Assembly (NCBI GenBank): GCA_900299065.1
Contig: OMIJ01000053.1
Location: forward strand, 1 to 21,771
Length of the DNA stretch: 21,771 nt
From: Hyphomicrobiales bacterium
Lineage (GTDB): Bacteria; Pseudomonadota; Alphaproteobacteria; Rhizobiales; Beijerinckiaceae
Direction of reading: 5' to 3'
How positions within the stretch are numbered: position 1 is the first letter of the stretch; every line of letters begins with the position of its first letter. Shown here piece by piece: positions 7,498-15,107 of this stretch. The position numbers were made by a program, and so were the translations under genes. The notes under the pieces were generated by a model. The model was given only the letters and a program-made list of their open reading frames with translations, was not told the origin of the DNA and searched no databases.

Positions 7498-8736
7498 CTA
7501 TTTCATCGGCCCGCTGAAGAGGCGCAGACCAAAGGGCACCAGAGCGAGCAGAACCGCGGTCAAACCAGTCGCTGGCAGACCATAAACATCAATCAAAGGC
7601 CCGGTTACCAAAGCCGCGAAAACGGTAATTCCGCCAGCAAAACTATCATTGACGCCAATGGCGCGCCCGCGCTCTTCCGTGCGGGAATGATCGGCAATAA
7701 AGGCGGTTGCCGACACATTGGCGGCCGCCCAGCCTATGCCAACCAGAAATGTACCCAGCGTTACTGTCATTATATCACTAGTCAGCGCCACCAAAGCCGC
7801 ACCAATCAGCGAGACAAAAACGCCTGGGAACATGACCCGCGAGCGGCCAAACCGATCTGCCAGCTTGCCCAGCGGAATGGTGAAGGCAAACATGCCCGCC
7901 GAATGGAAAGTGTGCGAAATGGCAATGGCCACAAGTGAATGGCCATGATGCTGCAAGACCAGAGAGGTCAGCACCATGACAATCGACATATTCCCCGTTG
8001 CCGCACAATTGGAAAGAATGGCGAGGCGAATGGAGGGATTGCTCATCAAACGCCAAGAACTGAAGGGCTCGCTGGACTTGCTCTGACTTGCCTTGGCGGG
8101 CTGATAATCCGGCCAATAATCCTGTAATCGTGAACCAATGACTTTGGGGTCAGGATGAACGAAAGAAACAATCGCCATGCCCCCCAGAATGAGAACTGGC
8201 AGAAAAAACCACGGCATGCCCAGCGGATCCGCCCCCGTCTCATTCGCAATATGATCGGCTAATTTCACCATAGCCGGGCTAAGAATGAGCCCAACAAGGG
8301 AGCCCAAAGCCACATAACCAAGCGCGCGGGCCCGAAAAGCGGGTGGGAACATATCAGCGACACCCACACGCATTTGCTGCGAGCCATTCATCCCCATGCC
8401 AAAGGCCAAGAGGCCAAAGATATAAAGGGGAATGGAGCGGATGATCATCGCACTGCCGAGCATCAGAGTGCCAATCATAGCCAGCACAAGACCCAGCAAA
8501 ATGCCCGGCTTGCGACCATAAGTATCAGTCACCTTGCCCATGGGATAAGCCACGAGAAATCGGCTAAGGCCAATCATCCCCACCGACACACCTGCCAAAC
8601 TGGCAGATCCAGTCAGGCTCATTACCATCAAAGGGCCAAAGCCATAGGAAAACTGCATGCCCGCCCCCGTGAAGGATTGTGAGAGAGCAAACAGGATCAC
8701 ATTGCGTTTGATGAGCGGGGGAATGACAAAAGACAT
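7498..8736 (-). CDS. Major facilitator superfamily transporter
   Basis: A 412-aa integral membrane protein with the roughly 12 hydrophobic segments of an MFS permease. Motif A appears twice at the expected places: GKVTDTYGRKPGILLG in the loop between segments 2 and 3, and the pseudo-repeat GKLADRFGRSRVM between segments 8 and 9. A polar central loop of about 40 residues (DPKVIGSRLQDYWPDYQ through SKSSEPFSS) separates the two six-helix halves. The C-terminal half contains VGIGWAAANVSATAFIADHS and ERGRAIGVNDSFAGG, as in many MFS efflux-type proteins. The start is ATG 8736 (MSFVIPPL); the frame extends upstream to TTG 8799, but the extra residues are polar and unlike an MFS N-terminus. Substrate unknown. 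It sits divergent to the chromate-family pair, between dgt and argS, where these genes are often adjacent. Confidence 0.9.
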   Translation of the reverse strand: MSFVIPPLIKRNVILFALSQSFTGAGMQFSYGFGPLMVMSLTGSASLAGVSVGMIGLSRFLVAYPMGKVTDTYGRKPGILLGLVLAMIGTLMLGSAMIIRSIPLYIFGLLAFGMGMNGSQQMRVGVADMFPPAFRARALGYVALGSLVGLILSPAMVKLADHIANETGADPLGMPWFFLPVLILGGMAIVSFVHPDPKVIGSRLQDYWPDYQPAKASQSKSSEPFSSWRLMSNPSIRLAILSNCAATGNMSIVMVLTSLVLQHHGHSLVAIAISHTFHSAGMFAFTIPLGKLADRFGRSRVMFPGVFVSLIGAALVALTSDIMTVTLGTFLVGIGWAAANVSATAFIADHSRTEERGRAIGVNDSFAGGITVFAALVTGPLIDVYGLPATGLTAVLLALVPFGLRLFSGPMK

Positions 8737-8889
8737 GTTTGGCCTGATTCGTTGCGGACAGCATATTAGCTCACCTGCCTGATGACGAATCCAAGCCAAG
8801 TCTATGAGGCCAAGCTTTGGTTTGCTCTGGCGCTAGACTAGCCTAGAAGAGACCCACAATCCCTATCATACCTGCGCATGTGAGACTTC

Positions 8890-9480
8890 ATGACCTCGCA
8901 AAACAGTTCACCGCACACAAAAGCCGTCTCATTATTCGAGCTTTACAGCTGCTTCTTCTGGATCGGCATGATGAGCTTTGGTGGCGGTCTCATGCCCTGG
9001 ATTCAGCGCGAAGTTGTAACAAGGCGCAATTGGCTGACCAATGAAGAATTCCTACCTGGCATGGCAATGAGTCAGGTTTTGCCAGGGGTCAATTCTACCA
9101 ATGTAGCTGTCTATGTCGGGCAGCATCTACGCGGCGCAGCTGGATCCATCACAGCACTGGCGGCAATTTTGAGCGGCCCCTTCATCATGGTGATGATTGC
9201 CGCCGTGTCTTATGAATTCGTACTTGGCATTAAATTCATTCAAGCAGCCGCCGCAGGTGTTGCCGCCGCCGCTTTGGGCATGATGCTGACCACAGCGATT
9301 TCGGCCATTCGCTCTTGCGGTCTCAATATCGCGCCGATCTGCATTATGATTGTCACATTCATCCTGATTGGAATTGTCCATATGTCGCTGGTCACAGTTG
9401 TTTTGATCATGACACCAATCTCGGTTCTGCTCTCATGGCCAAGAACGATAAAAGCCTCGGAGGATAAGCCCGATGCGTGA
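8890..9480 (+). CDS. Chromate transporter family protein, first half-size subunit
   Basis: A 196-aa membrane protein equivalent to one CHR domain of ChrA. The family signature is visible: FWIGMMSFGGGLMPWIQREV (about 21-40), then RRNWLTNEEFLPGMAMSQVL and PGVNSTNVAVYVGQHLRGAA, followed by four or so hydrophobic segments. Half-size proteins of this type are normally encoded in pairs and thought to act together, and a second half-size gene follows here with an 8-base overlap. Relatives include chromate efflux proteins, but many members have no proven chromate role. Start ATG 8890 has GAG seven to ten bases upstream and lies 153 bases from the divergent MFS start. Confidence 0.87.
   Translation: MTSQNSSPHTKAVSLFELYSCFFWIGMMSFGGGLMPWIQREVVTRRNWLTNEEFLPGMAMSQVLPGVNSTNVAVYVGQHLRGAAGSITALAAILSGPFIMVMIAAVSYEFVLGIKFIQAAAAGVAAAALGMMLTTAISAIRSCGLNIAPICIMIVTFILIGIVHMSLVTVVLIMTPISVLLSWPRTIKASEDKPDA
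9459..9464 (+). promoter_or_regulatory. Internal ribosome-binding site for the second CHR gene
   Basis: GGAGGA lies inside the end of the first CHR gene, eight bases before ATG 9473. It gives the second gene its own strong Shine-Dalgarno despite the overlap, consistent with translational coupling of the two halves. Confidence 0.6.
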
Positions 9481-10015
9481 GAATAATCTAATCGGCCTCA
9501 TGATCGTTCTTGCGCCACTTTCGCTGGCGAGTGTGGGCGGCGCGACGGCGATTTATGCGCCTCTGCAACATGAGGCGGTTGAATTGCGCCAATGGGTAAC
9601 CCCGCAAGAGTTTCTGAATTATTTCACCATCATGCGTTTCATGCCCGGCCCCAGCTCAATGTTGGGCGCATTGATTGGCTGGAAGCTGGAAGGCTTTTGG
9701 GGTGTTTTGGTAGCAACGCTCTCGCTCTATGCGCCCTCTTCGCTTGTTTGCTTTATTGTTGCCAGATCATGGTCACGTTTTGCCGGCAAGCCCTGGCACA
9801 CAGCCATGCAACGAGGCCTCATGCCAGTTGCAACAGGATTGGTGAGTGCGGGCGTATGGAATTTGTTTCAGCTTTCCGGTGGCAGTCTGCCCTATGCCGC
9901 CATGATGATTGGCGTTGCAATCGCATTGACCATAAGCAAGAAATTACACCCCACCCCGCTGTTAATCGCCGGAGCCCTTGTCTTTGAAGGCCTCTATCTG
10001 GTCGATCTGCTGTAA
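9473..10015 (+). CDS. Chromate transporter family protein, second half-size subunit
   Basis: A 180-aa membrane protein with the second type of CHR half-domain: LASVGGATAIYAPLQHEAVE (about 18-37), QWVTPQEFLNYFTIMRFMPG then PSSMLGALIGWKLEGFWGVL, followed by several hydrophobic segments ending GALVFEGLYLVDLL. Its ATG is inside the end of the preceding CHR gene (overlap ATGCGTGA, 8 bases), so the two subunits should be made together, probably as a heteromeric permease. It ends eight bases before the convergent dgt stop, with no recognisable terminator between them. Substrate not provable from sequence. Confidence 0.87.
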   Translation: MRENNLIGLMIVLAPLSLASVGGATAIYAPLQHEAVELRQWVTPQEFLNYFTIMRFMPGPSSMLGALIGWKLEGFWGVLVATLSLYAPSSLVCFIVARSWSRFAGKPWHTAMQRGLMPVATGLVSAGVWNLFQLSGGSLPYAAMMIGVAIALTISKKLHPTPLLIAGALVFEGLYLVDLL

Positions 10016-10023
10016 TTTGCGCA

Positions 10024-11265
10024 TTAGCGAAGATCAGGCGCAGAGCCAAAGACACGTTTATGTTCACTTAAGGCAAAGCGATCTGTCATGCCTGCAATAT
10101 AATCACAAATCATGCGCGCACGAATCGGGTCTTCATATTCAGAGGCAGAAGTCGAGCGATCCGGCGGCAAAGACTTAGGTTCTTTCATAAAGCGCGTGAA
10201 CAAGGCTTCCACCACACCTGCTGCTTCACGACGGATCGCCATGACCTTCTCATGGCGATAGACTTGAGGAAATAAAAACGCCTTGATGGCCCGATCCGCC
10301 TTGGCCATGGACGCAGAAAAACTCACCATGGGCCGCTCTTGCGCCCGCACATCAGCGGCTGAGAGACAATTGGCTGTTTGCAGATTAGACAGGCTCTGCG
10401 TGATCACATCTTCAACAAAGCAGGTGATTAATCGGCGTCCGATTTCATGGATTGTTCTTGCCGCATCGAGGCCGGGATGGAGCTGTTCTACCTCTTTGAG
10501 AAGATCGCCAACCAGTTCAACATGGCGCAAATCCTCAATGCTCAGCAAACCGGCTCGCAGGCCATCATCAATGTCATGCGTATTATAAGCAATATCATCG
10601 GCAATTGCGGCGCATTGTGCCTCGGCACTGGCAAAGGTGCTGAGCGCGAGATCATGTTGGGCGTTATAATTGACAATCTCGGCCGGCACGCCGCGACCAT
10701 GCGTCTGTGCCAATGGGGCCCCTTCTGCAATCATTAAAGGCCCGTTATGCTTGACCAGCCCCTCTAAGGTTTCCCAGCAAAGATTGAGCCCGGCATAACG
10801 CGCATAACGATGTTCGAGTTTTGTGACGATCCGCAGCGCTTGGGCGTTGTGATCAAACCCACCCCATGTCGCCATCAGCTCATCGAGCACATCCTCGCCC
10901 GTATGCCCAAACGGCGTATGACCAAGATCATGAGCCAGAGCAATGGCTTCGGCGAGATCGTCATCTAGCCGCAGGGAGCGGGCAATGGCCCGCGCAATCT
11001 GCGCCACTTCAATCGTATGGGTGAGGCGTGTGCGGAAATGATCCGCCTCGAGCGGCACAAAGACCTGCGTTTTATGAGCCAGGCGACGGAAAGCCGTAGA
11101 ATGGATGATGCGATCCCGATCACGCTGGAATTCCGTGCGTGTGGGCGATCTGGCCTCCGGCTCAAGGCGTCCGCGACTGGCGCTATGATCGACCGCCCAG
11201 GGCGCCAGAATCGGTGCCGGAGCTGTTTTGAGTTGATCAGCGGCAAATCTTGGATCAATCGCCAT
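10024..11265 (-). CDS. dgt: Deoxyguanosinetriphosphate triphosphohydrolase-like protein (HD domain)
   Basis: An HD-superfamily phosphohydrolase of the Dgt type, which cleaves dNTPs to deoxynucleoside and triphosphate and so tunes dNTP pools. Length is 413 aa from ATG 11265. Landmarks are RDRDRIIHSTAFRRLAHKTQ (about 49-68), the metal-binding His in LTHTIEVAQIARAI (H83), the HD pair in ALAHDLGHTPFGH (112-113) and the distal Asp in AIADDIAYNTHDIDDGL (about 223-224). These are the conserved residues of the Dgt/SAMHD1-like fold, so the enzyme looks intact. A GTG at 11292 would add nine residues but would overlap the erpA promoter; the Shine-Dalgarno of either start is poor. It is divergent from erpA with about 90 bases between starts, an arrangement common in Alphaproteobacteria. 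Confidence 0.93.
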   Translation of the reverse strand: MAIDPRFAADQLKTAPAPILAPWAVDHSASRGRLEPEARSPTRTEFQRDRDRIIHSTAFRRLAHKTQVFVPLEADHFRTRLTHTIEVAQIARAIARSLRLDDDLAEAIALAHDLGHTPFGHTGEDVLDELMATWGGFDHNAQALRIVTKLEHRYARYAGLNLCWETLEGLVKHNGPLMIAEGAPLAQTHGRGVPAEIVNYNAQHDLALSTFASAEAQCAAIADDIAYNTHDIDDGLRAGLLSIEDLRHVELVGDLLKEVEQLHPGLDAARTIHEIGRRLITCFVEDVITQSLSNLQTANCLSAADVRAQERPMVSFSASMAKADRAIKAFLFPQVYRHEKVMAIRREAAGVVEALFTRFMKEPKSLPPDRSTSASEYEDPIRARMICDYIAGMTDRFALSEHKRVFGSAPDLR

Positions 11266-11278
11266 GAAAAGGCTCGCA

Positions 11279-11307
11279 TTGAAGGAAAGCACTTAACGAC
11301 TTATATC
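11279..11307 (+). promoter_or_regulatory. Sigma-70-type promoter for the erpA-pfkB transcript
   Basis: TTGAAG (11279-11284), a 17-base spacer and TATATC (11302-11307) form a well-spaced housekeeping-type promoter. Transcription would start near 11314, giving a leader of about 44 bases before ATG 11358. Confidence 0.6.
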
Positions 11308-11319
11308 TGGTGAGCAGAT

Positions 11320-11337
11320 GGGGCAAGGTCTGGCCCC
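11320..11337 (+). repeat. Hairpin in the erpA leader
   Basis: GGGGC (11320-11324), eight bases, GCCCC (11333-11337) gives a GC-rich 5-bp stem within the inferred 5' untranslated leader of erpA, 20 bases before the start codon. There is no T tract, so it is not a terminator. A role in translation control or mRNA stability is only a guess. Confidence 0.35.
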
Positions 11338-11357
11338 GATCGAGGATGGATTGTCCG

Positions 11358-11702
11358 ATGAATGATACAGCCACAGCTATGCCTCTAGGCCTGACAGAAC
11401 GCGCTATTAAGCGTATTCATCAAATTCTAGCTCAGGAACAACCGGGCGCCATGTTTCGGGTGGCCGTCAATGGCGGTGGATGCTCGGGTTTTCAATATGC
11501 GTTTGAAATTGATCAATACTCATCGCAGGAGGATTATCTGATTCAGGAAGGCGGCATTACAGTTCTCGTCGATAAAACATCGCTGGTCTATCTCAAGGGC
11601 TCTAGACTTGATTTTGTCGACGATTTGATCGGCCAATCCTTCAAGATTGAAAATCCCAATGCCACCGCCTCTTGTGGTTGCGGCACCAGCTTCGCCCTCT
11701 GA
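11358..11702 (+). CDS. erpA: A-type iron-sulfur cluster carrier (ErpA/IscA/HesB family)
   Basis: A 114-aa A-type carrier that receives a nascent Fe-S cluster from a scaffold and hands it to apo-proteins in the cytoplasm. The three invariant cysteines are present: one in NGGGCSGFQYAF (about residue 46) and two in the C-terminal ATASCGCGTSFAL motif. LTERAIKRIHQIL near the N-terminus and LDFVDDLIGQSFKIENPNA in the core are typical. The start at ATG 11358 (MNDTATAM) fits the usual family N-terminus; ATG 11346 and GTG 11310 are in frame upstream. It has its own promoter and faces dgt. ErpA is the likely member given the dgt neighbourhood, but IscA-like naming cannot be excluded. Confidence 0.93.
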   Translation: MNDTATAMPLGLTERAIKRIHQILAQEQPGAMFRVAVNGGGCSGFQYAFEIDQYSSQEDYLIQEGGITVLVDKTSLVYLKGSRLDFVDDLIGQSFKIENPNATASCGCGTSFAL

Positions 11703-11731
11703 TCACCCGTCAAAATATTCGGACACACAGA

Positions 11732-12622
11732 ATGAAGGCTCTGTTTATCGGTCACACTTATATTGATGTGACGATGTTGACCGATGTCATTCCCACCGGC
11801 GACGCCAAGGATGTGGCCAAGGATTATGCTGTCTCCTTTGGCGGCAATGCCGTGACGGCCGGCTTTGCCTGCGCCAAGCTGGGTCATGAGGTAGAATTAA
11901 TCTGTTCACTGGCGGATGATTGGCTCGGCCATATGTTCCGCGACATGGCTAAACGCTATCAGATTGGCTTACATCCGCGCGCTGTCAAAAGATCATCCCT
12001 CTCCTTCATCATGCCTCATAACGGCAAGCGCGCCATTTTACGTGCCCGTGATGCCGATTATCTTGAACCGGCCGCACAGCTCGATCTCTCAAACTGTAAA
12101 GCTTTGCATCTCGACGGGCATATGGAAGAGACAGCACTGGATTATGCCAAACTTTGCCGGGCCCAAGGCATTCTCACCTCGCTCGATGGCGGCGGTCTGC
12201 GCGGCAATACGCATGAGCTTTTACAATTTATCGATATTGCGGTTGTAGCCGAGCGTCTGTGTGAACAGATGAATTTGAGTGATGAAGCCATGCTTGCCTA
12301 TCTCAAATCACGCGGATGCAAGATTGGCGCTGTCACACAGGGCGAGCGTGGCATGCTTTGGTATGATGAGGCCGGCACAATCTCGCGCCTGCCTGCCCTG
12401 TCTGTTCCCGCCAATCTGATCATTGACACATCAGGCGCGGGCGACGTCTTTCATGGCGCTTATCTCGCCGCCTCTCTCTCTAATCCCTCGGGCAGATGGA
12501 GCGAACATTTCCAATTTGCCAGAGCCGCTTCTGCCCATAAGATTCAGCATTTAGGCAATGAAGCGGGCCTGCCCTCACAAGCAGACATTAAGACCATTCT
12601 GGCACTTTACGCGCACCATTGA
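11732..12622 (+). CDS. PfkB-family (ribokinase-like) carbohydrate kinase
   Basis: A 296-aa kinase of the PfkB/ribokinase superfamily, which phosphorylates a sugar or nucleoside with ATP. Family marks are the N-terminal beta-strand MKALFIGHTYIDVTML, FGGNAVTAGFACAKLGHEVE (about 35-54) corresponding to the PfkB-1 glycine motif, and LIIDTSGAGDVFHGAYLAAS (about 230-249), the PfkB-2 motif with the catalytic Asp and anion hole GAGD. AVTQGERGMLWY precedes it as expected. The start is ATG 11732; the frame extends further upstream, but that stretch overlaps erpA. It begins 29 bases after erpA and probably shares its promoter. It ends 20 bases before the convergent maeB stop. Substrate not assignable; sugar kinases of the ketohexokinase or sulfofructose kinase type are possible. 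Confidence 0.88.
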   Translation: MKALFIGHTYIDVTMLTDVIPTGDAKDVAKDYAVSFGGNAVTAGFACAKLGHEVELICSLADDWLGHMFRDMAKRYQIGLHPRAVKRSSLSFIMPHNGKRAILRARDADYLEPAAQLDLSNCKALHLDGHMEETALDYAKLCRAQGILTSLDGGGLRGNTHELLQFIDIAVVAERLCEQMNLSDEAMLAYLKSRGCKIGAVTQGERGMLWYDEAGTISRLPALSVPANLIIDTSGAGDVFHGAYLAASLSNPSGRWSEHFQFARAASAHKIQHLGNEAGLPSQADIKTILALYAHH

Positions 12623-12642
12623 GGCGCCAGCTCAACGCAATT

Positions 12643-14928
12643 TTATTTTGCGCAAGCTTGCGCTTCGGCCACCGCAATCGCCGTCATATTGACGATGCCA
12701 CGCGCCGTCACTGAGGGCGTTAGAATATGCGCAGGATAGGCCGTCCCAATCAGAATGGGACCAACTGGCAAGGCATCAGCCACCACTTTGAGCAACTGAA
12801 ATGAAATATTCGCGGCATCCAAATTGGGCATGACAAGCAAATTCGCCTCCCCTTTGAGGGAGGATTGCGGTAACATCTGATCTCTGATCGCTTGCACCAA
12901 GGCTGTATCAGCCGCCATTTCGCCATCGACTTCAACATTTGGATTGCGCGCCTGAATAAGTCCAAGGGCCTGGCGCATTTTGATAGCACTTTGCGTATCC
13001 GCGCCGCCAAAATCTGAATGAGAGAGCAAAGCAACCTTTGGCTCCAGACCAAAGCGGCGGATATGATCAATACAATGCGTGGTCATATCGGCAATCTCAT
13101 CGGCGGTGGGATTGCTGCGCACATGCGTGTCAGCCAGGAAATAAGCGCCTCTTTGACTGATGATCAAACTCAGCGCGGCATATTCATGCACATCGGGACC
13201 AAAGCCGATAATGTCACGCAATATTTTTGCACTCGCATCAAAGCGCGCCTCTAAGCCGCACAGCATGGCATCGGCATCACCCGAGCGCACTGCCATTGCG
13301 CCAATAGCCGTCATGCTCGCACGCAACATGGCCCGCGCCGCTGTCGGCGTGACCCCCTTGCGTCCGCAAAGATGTAATAAGCTCGCAACATAATCATTAT
13401 GGCGATGATAATCGGCTGGATTCAGCAATTCAAAATCACGCCCTGCACGAATAGCGAGACCGAATTTTTCGATTCTTTCATCCACTACATGCGGACGCCC
13501 GATGAGAATGGGCTTGGCAAGTCCCTCTTCAAGCACGACTTGCGCTGCACGTAGCACGCGCTCATCTTCACCATTGCAATAGATCACGCGCTTGGGATTG
13601 GATTGCGCCTTGGTGAATACAGGCTTCATGATAAAGCCGGAGCGGAAAACAAAGCGCGACAGGGATTCTTCATAGACTTTGAAATCCGCAATGGGCTTAC
13701 GCGCCACGCCCGTTTCCATCGCCATTTTGGCAACAGCAGGCGCAATGCGCATAATCAAGCGCGGATCAAAAGGCGACGGGATCAGCGAATGCTCGCCAAA
13801 TACGGGGGCCGAACCACCATAAGCCTGCGCCACAACATCCGACGGCGCCTCTCGTGCCAATTGTGCAATAGCTTTGACCGCAGCAATCTTCATCTGCTCG
13901 TTAATGGTCGTCGCCCCGACATCAAGTGCCCCACGAAAGATATAGGGAAAGCAAAGAACATTGTTGACCTGATTGGGATAGTCAGAACGCCCCGTGCAGA
14001 TCATCGCTTCCGGGCGAACCTCAAGCGCCTCTTCAGGCATAATCTCCGGATAGGGATTGGCCAAAGCCAAAATGAGAGGATGTGAGGCCATGGCCTTCAC
14101 CATGTCTTTTTTCAAAACTCCGCCTGCAGAAAGGCCTAGAAAGACATCTGCTCCCCCGATGACTTCTGCGAGCGTGCGCGCATCTGTCTTTTGCGCATAG
14201 ATCTCCTTATAGGGATCCATCAGCTTATTGCGGCCCTGATAAACTACACCCTCTAGATCAGTGACCCAGATATTTTCACGCTTGGCTCCCAAAGCAACCA
14301 GAAGATTAAGACAGGCCAATGCCGCCGCGCCAGCTCCTGATGCAACAATTTTCACTTCGGATAATGTCTTGCCCGATAGTTCCATTGCATTGGTCACCGC
14401 GGCGCCCACAATGATGGCCGTGCCATGCTGATCATCATGAAAGACAGGAATTTGCATGCGCTCGCGCAGCAGACGCTCGACATCAAAACATTCGGGCCCT
14501 TTAATATCTTCCAAATTAATACCGCCAAAAGTCGGCTCAAGCGCGGCAATCACATCGACCAGTTTCTCGACATTCTTTTCAGCTATCTCAATGTCGAACA
14601 CATCAATGCCGGCAAATTTCTTGAATAGAACCGCTTTGCCTTCCATGACCGGCTTGGCCGCCAGAGGGCCAATATCACCTAGACCAAGCACGGCCGTGCC
14701 ATTGGTGATGACAGCCACAAGATTCTGACGAATGGTGAGTTCGGCCGCCTGCGCCGGATCTTCAACAATCGCTTCGCAGGCCGCCGCCACGCCCGGTGAA
14801 TAGGCCAAGGCCAAATCGCGTTGATTGCCCAGCGGCTTTGTTGCCTGAATTTCGAGTTTTCCCGGCTTGGGCAGATGATGATAGATCAGAGCGCCCGAAC
14901 GCAGATCCTCAGACATAATCGACGGCAT
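12643..14928 (-). CDS. maeB: NADP-dependent malic enzyme fused to phosphotransacetylase-like domain
   Basis: Oxidative decarboxylation of malate to pyruvate, usually NADP-linked in this multi-domain class. Length is 761 aa, normal for MaeB. The malic enzyme part spans about 10-420: ATKPLGNQRDLALAYSPGVA (the Tyr of the active site), FDVERLLRERMQIPVFHDDQ then HGTAIIVGAAV, the Rossmann loop VASGAGAAALACLNLLVALG, and ALANPYPEIMPEEA. From about 430 to the end it carries the phosphate acetyl/butyryl transferase-type domain (PILIGRPHVVDERIEKFGL, LLVMPNLDAANISFQLLKV, PILIGTAYPAHILTPS), thought to be regulatory rather than catalytic. Start ATG 14928 is chosen because AGGGAG lies about six bases upstream; ATG 14964 and 14916 are less supported. 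It is convergent with the PfkB gene and divergent from the first glycosyltransferase. Confidence 0.95.
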   Translation of the reverse strand: MPSIMSEDLRSGALIYHHLPKPGKLEIQATKPLGNQRDLALAYSPGVAAACEAIVEDPAQAAELTIRQNLVAVITNGTAVLGLGDIGPLAAKPVMEGKAVLFKKFAGIDVFDIEIAEKNVEKLVDVIAALEPTFGGINLEDIKGPECFDVERLLRERMQIPVFHDDQHGTAIIVGAAVTNAMELSGKTLSEVKIVASGAGAAALACLNLLVALGAKRENIWVTDLEGVVYQGRNKLMDPYKEIYAQKTDARTLAEVIGGADVFLGLSAGGVLKKDMVKAMASHPLILALANPYPEIMPEEALEVRPEAMICTGRSDYPNQVNNVLCFPYIFRGALDVGATTINEQMKIAAVKAIAQLAREAPSDVVAQAYGGSAPVFGEHSLIPSPFDPRLIMRIAPAVAKMAMETGVARKPIADFKVYEESLSRFVFRSGFIMKPVFTKAQSNPKRVIYCNGEDERVLRAAQVVLEEGLAKPILIGRPHVVDERIEKFGLAIRAGRDFELLNPADYHRHNDYVASLLHLCGRKGVTPTAARAMLRASMTAIGAMAVRSGDADAMLCGLEARFDASAKILRDIIGFGPDVHEYAALSLIISQRGAYFLADTHVRSNPTADEIADMTTHCIDHIRRFGLEPKVALLSHSDFGGADTQSAIKMRQALGLIQARNPNVEVDGEMAADTALVQAIRDQMLPQSSLKGEANLLVMPNLDAANISFQLLKVVADALPVGPILIGTAYPAHILTPSVTARGIVNMTAIAVAEAQACAK
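12650..12663. repeat. Perfect 14-bp palindrome at the 3' end of maeB
   Basis: GCGCAAGCTTGCGC reads the same on both strands and encodes the C-terminal AQACA region of maeB, next to an AT-rich run (12639-12649) between two convergent genes. With no loop or T tract it does not look like a standard terminator; it may be a protein-binding site or chance. Confidence 0.3.
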
Positions 14929-15001
14929 AGAAGGCTCCCTGGCCCGGCCGGGGGGCAGAGCCATGTTAAAACGTGAATGAACCTAGCATTGCTGCAGCGC
15001 A

Positions 15002-15022
15002 GAACCAATGGCCAATTGGTTC
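15002..15022. promoter_or_regulatory. Perfect dyad in the maeB / glycosyltransferase divergent region
   Basis: GAACCAAT (15002-15009), GGCCA, ATTGGTTC (15015-15022) is a perfect 8-bp inverted repeat with a 5-base centre. It sits 74 bases upstream of maeB and 85 upstream of the glycosyltransferase start, in the only shared control region. On the minus strand the right part overlaps a weak promoter for maeB, TTGGTT-N17-TAGGTT. The geometry fits a dimeric regulator operator; no regulator gene is adjacent. Confidence 0.4.
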
Positions 15023-15107
15023 AAAAGCTTGTTTCATCTAAGCCCGGCCCATTGCCCCTGACCATCCCCTCGCCTAGAAGAGCTGGATAATCTTCTGAGG
15101 TTTACGC

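Noticed and set aside
7198..7938. 246-codon plus-strand frame spanning the argS start and the MFS end
   Set aside because: It overlaps two confident genes in antisense, and its composition is Gln/Arg/Asn-rich with no domain.
8737..8889. Promoters in the MFS / CHR divergent gap
   Set aside because: Several TTG and TAG-containing hexamers occur but none has both acceptable boxes at 16-18 bases spacing.
12623..12649. Possible bidirectional terminator between the PfkB gene and maeB
   Set aside because: Only a 5-bp CGCAA/TTGCG pairing around an AT loop is available, without a downstream T tract on either strand.
13603..14085. 160-codon plus-strand frame antisense to maeB
   Set aside because: It lies opposite the conserved malic enzyme domain; no motif and no start signal.
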